Source: JBBSEZ01 sp038239195 (lineage in GTDB: Bacteria; Planctomycetota; Planctomycetia; Gemmatales; Gemmataceae). From it: a stretch of DNA of 7,924 nucleotides. Of this stretch, positions 7,101-7,924 are shown piece after piece; the first letter of the stretch is position 1; every line of letters begins with the position of its first letter. The notes beneath the pieces were generated by a model. That model had not been told where the DNA came from, ran no database searches, and was given only the letters and a program-made list of their open reading frames with translations. The position numbers and the translations under genes were made by a program. Location of the stretch: assembly GCA_038239195.1 (NCBI GenBank), contig JBBSEZ010000458.1:1-7924 (forward strand), in the 5' to 3' direction.

Positions 7101-7763
7101 CAGGCGGCCGGTGTGCTCCTGGTAGCGCTGGGCCTTGGCGGCCTGCAATTTGACGGTGCGCAACTGCTTCTCGACCTCGTCGAGGACGTCGCGCAGCCGC
7201 TGGAGGTTGGCATCGACCCGCTCGAGCCGGCGCAGCGTCTCCGTCTTCTTCGCCTTGAAGCGGCTGATCCCCGCCGCTTCCTCGAAAATGGTGCGGCGGT
7301 CCTTCGCCGACGCCTGGAGCAGCACGTCCACCTGCCCCTGCTGGATGATGCAGTAGGCGTCGGTGCCCGCGCCGCTGCCCAGGAAAAGGTCCTTGACGTC
7401 TTTGAGGCGGCACGGCTGATTGTTGAGGAGGTATTCGCTCTCGCCGCTGCGGTAGACGCGGCGGCTGATCTGTACCTCGTCGGCCTCGGTGGCGAGGAGG
7501 CGCCGGCGGTTGTCGAAGGTCATCGTGACCTCGGCGAGCCCCAGGCTGCGCCGCGAGGCCGAGCCGTTGAAGATGACGTCGGTCATCTCCCCGCCACGGA
7601 GGCTCTTGGCGCTCTGCTCGCCGAGCACCCAGCGCACGGCATCGACGACGTTGCTCTTGCCCGATCCGTTGGGCCCCACGATGCCGGTCACGCCCTCGGC
7701 GAAGTCGAACTGCGTCTTGTCGGCGAACGATTTGAAGCCGACCAATTCCAGGCGCTTGAGCAT
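4104..7763 (-). CDS. smc: Chromosome segregation ATPase SMC
   Basis: This is a complete SMC protein of 1219 residues, near the usual bacterial length. SMC dimers entrap and extrude DNA loops to condense and separate sister chromosomes, normally with the kleisin ScpA and ScpB; neither is encoded in this window. The N-terminal head has Walker A GPNGSGKSN (30-38) and the Q-loop region IIQQGQVD (139-146). A long coiled coil (about 170-500) leads to the hinge (about 505-685), then the returning coil (about 685-1010). The C-terminal head carries the signature LMSGGEK (1115-1121), Walker B FCILDEVDAALDEAN (1140-1154) with catalytic Glu1145, and the H-loop His1176. All ATPase residues are intact. The hinge contains a Pro/Ala-rich stretch (about 585-612), and a Gly/Pro/Glu-rich linker lies at about 979-999. 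ATG 7763 begins the conserved MLKRLELVGFKSFA; the ribosome site is weak (GGTGAG at 7769-7774). Confidence 0.98.
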   Translation of the reverse strand: MLKRLELVGFKSFADKTQFDFAEGVTGIVGPNGSGKSNVVDAVRWVLGEQSAKSLRGGEMTDVIFNGSASRRSLGLAEVTMTFDNRRRLLATEADEVQISRRVYRSGESEYLLNNQPCRLKDVKDLFLGSGAGTDAYCIIQQGQVDVLLQASAKDRRTIFEEAAGISRFKAKKTETLRRLERVDANLQRLRDVLDEVEKQLRTVKLQAAKAQRYQEHTGRLKDLRVGLSLREYHSLSANLNEQTAVLEELRAALGEQTSQADARERDLERLEGELAQLDNAVREQEAELAGARQQIAAEEAAMAHGWSLAGEIESDLSQSRERLIDLTGHVGALGRDCTAARAELGEVDGQCASQREEVAALEEQLRTTEARLVELRQQVDRDKEAHLDSMRQAARLHNDAVSFKAQLDNLSRERGRLRLKSEQAAEHLASLDLELEELTAADEGLQARLGTARQRHAELRADRERLVEVRDATAQRIGDLRAERTGLGGRIDVLQGLERSHEGLGTGAREVYALLEGPRAGPWSTVVGILAELLTVRREFAPLIDLALGERAQRFLVRDADALVEALHARAEPFAGRVSFLPVGGPPSPAPETAPSGLTRAAPLTAGAPNHPGVVALAERVVRCEDARFSDLPARLLAKTVIVRDLAAAREIAALGGGHRCITLQGELLEADGTLTVGTHHAEAGILSRKSELRELREQVAALGQRLVDLEHDLADLRERVALLDGQMEHAQREIDVLTEQANDMRWRIGQHQQRRQGLSEEVQVSRSEMSEVEQDLERLAGSWQQAADQAAEADEQVHGARRRVDDADREIREREQQREQQQKGALSARVGLAQVEERLSGLRARQEKHESDLAQRDGERRQAERRLATAEARLQDNECALLEASMSLAMAHVRKETSERQLATSGRQRAEVRQARQQLSEQAQANRSTWRARQEQAHAHELQVNDLRHHREALCARLREDYQLDLTALYASWQEESDGGGPPEVAPSPEGLAPEEEIEELRRKLSKLGSVNLEAIQELAEMEARHGALQAQFDDLTAAQRSLQEIIAKINGDSRRLFSETFSAIRANFQELFRKLFGGGMADVLLEEGVDVLDSGIEVMARPPGKELRNISLMSGGEKTMTAVALLLAIFRSKPSPFCILDEVDAALDEANVGRFTAVLRDFLDRSQFIIITHSKRTMSCADVLYGVTMQESGISRRFAVRFEDWPDEEGKPAEAA

Positions 7764-7790
7764 GGGCCCTCACCGAAAGCGAGGAGGAGG

Positions 7791-7924
7791 TGCGGAGCAG
7801 GCTCGCGTGGCTCGCGTAGGGTGGGCCGAGTCTTCGAGGCCCACGCGGACGTGCGAAGCGGGCTCGCGTGGCTCGCGTAGGGTGGGCCGAGTCTTCGAGG
7901 CCCACGCGGACGTGCGAAGCGGGC
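7791..7924. repeat. 61-bp tandem repeat with internal palindrome upstream of smc
   Basis: Units start at 7791, 7852 and 7913, the last cut by the window edge, giving about 2.2 copies. The two full units differ only in two bases near their start (TGCGGAGCAG versus TGCGAAGCGG). Each unit holds a nine-base direct repeat GGCTCGCGT twice in a row (7800-7817 in the first unit). Each also holds an inverted repeat GTGGGCC/GGCCCAC with a 10-base spacer (7821-7844 and 7882-7905). The GTAGGGTGGGCC...GGCCCAC wording resembles dispersed palindromic repeats seen in several bacterial groups. No gene is supported here; the array ends 27 bp before the smc start codon. Confidence 0.9.

Noticed and set aside
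6258..7880. Long plus-strand open frame of 540 codons opposite the first half of smc
   Set aside because: Antisense shadow of the coiled-coil and head coding sequence, running into the tandem repeat; no recognisable domain.
6724..7905. Minus-strand 393-codon frame overlapping the start of smc and the tandem repeat
   Set aside because: Out-of-frame shadow of smc, Arg/Gly/Pro-rich, while the smc frame carries Walker A and other head motifs.
7791..7924. CRISPR-like array
   Set aside because: The units are contiguous with no unique spacers, so this is a plain tandem repeat.

Overview
The window looks like a piece of a high-GC bacterial chromosome, most plausibly from a planctomycete of the Gemmata group. 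I infer this from the wording of the SMC protein, the strong GC bias at third codon positions, the CsrA-like small protein and the palindrome-rich intergenic repeats. The lineage is an inference and was not tested by a search. All convincing genes lie on the minus strand, so the window reads biologically from right to left.

Right edge (about 7764-7924): a 61-bp tandem repeat, each unit holding a GTGGGCC/GGCCCAC palindrome, directly upstream of the SMC gene. 7763-4104: a complete SMC chromosome-segregation ATPase of 1219 residues with all head motifs intact. 4103-3702: about 400 bp with no convincing gene, holding an A/T-richer patch with a possible weak promoter. 3701-3504: a 65-residue CsrA-like protein that keeps the CsrA fold pattern but lacks the usual RNA-contacting arginines. 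3487-3419: a nested perfect inverted repeat of the REP/MITE type.

3322-1364 and 1367-714: a two-component system whose genes overlap by ATGA. It consists of a cytoplasmic three-PAS sensor kinase of the NarX/DegS (HisKA_3) type and a NarL/FixJ-type response regulator. The kinase has no membrane segment, so it probably senses an internal signal through its PAS domains and passes phosphate from His454 to Asp56 of the regulator. 610 to the left edge: the start of another PAS protein, cut by the window. It holds two PAS copies that are almost identical in DNA (183 of 185 bases over the visible part, spaced 381 bp). Both are related to the second PAS domain of the kinase, so the same sensory module appears three times within 3 kb.

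I see no complete undescribed system. The points most worth following are the recent in-frame PAS duplication, the CsrA-like protein with altered RNA-binding positions, and the two intergenic repeat families.
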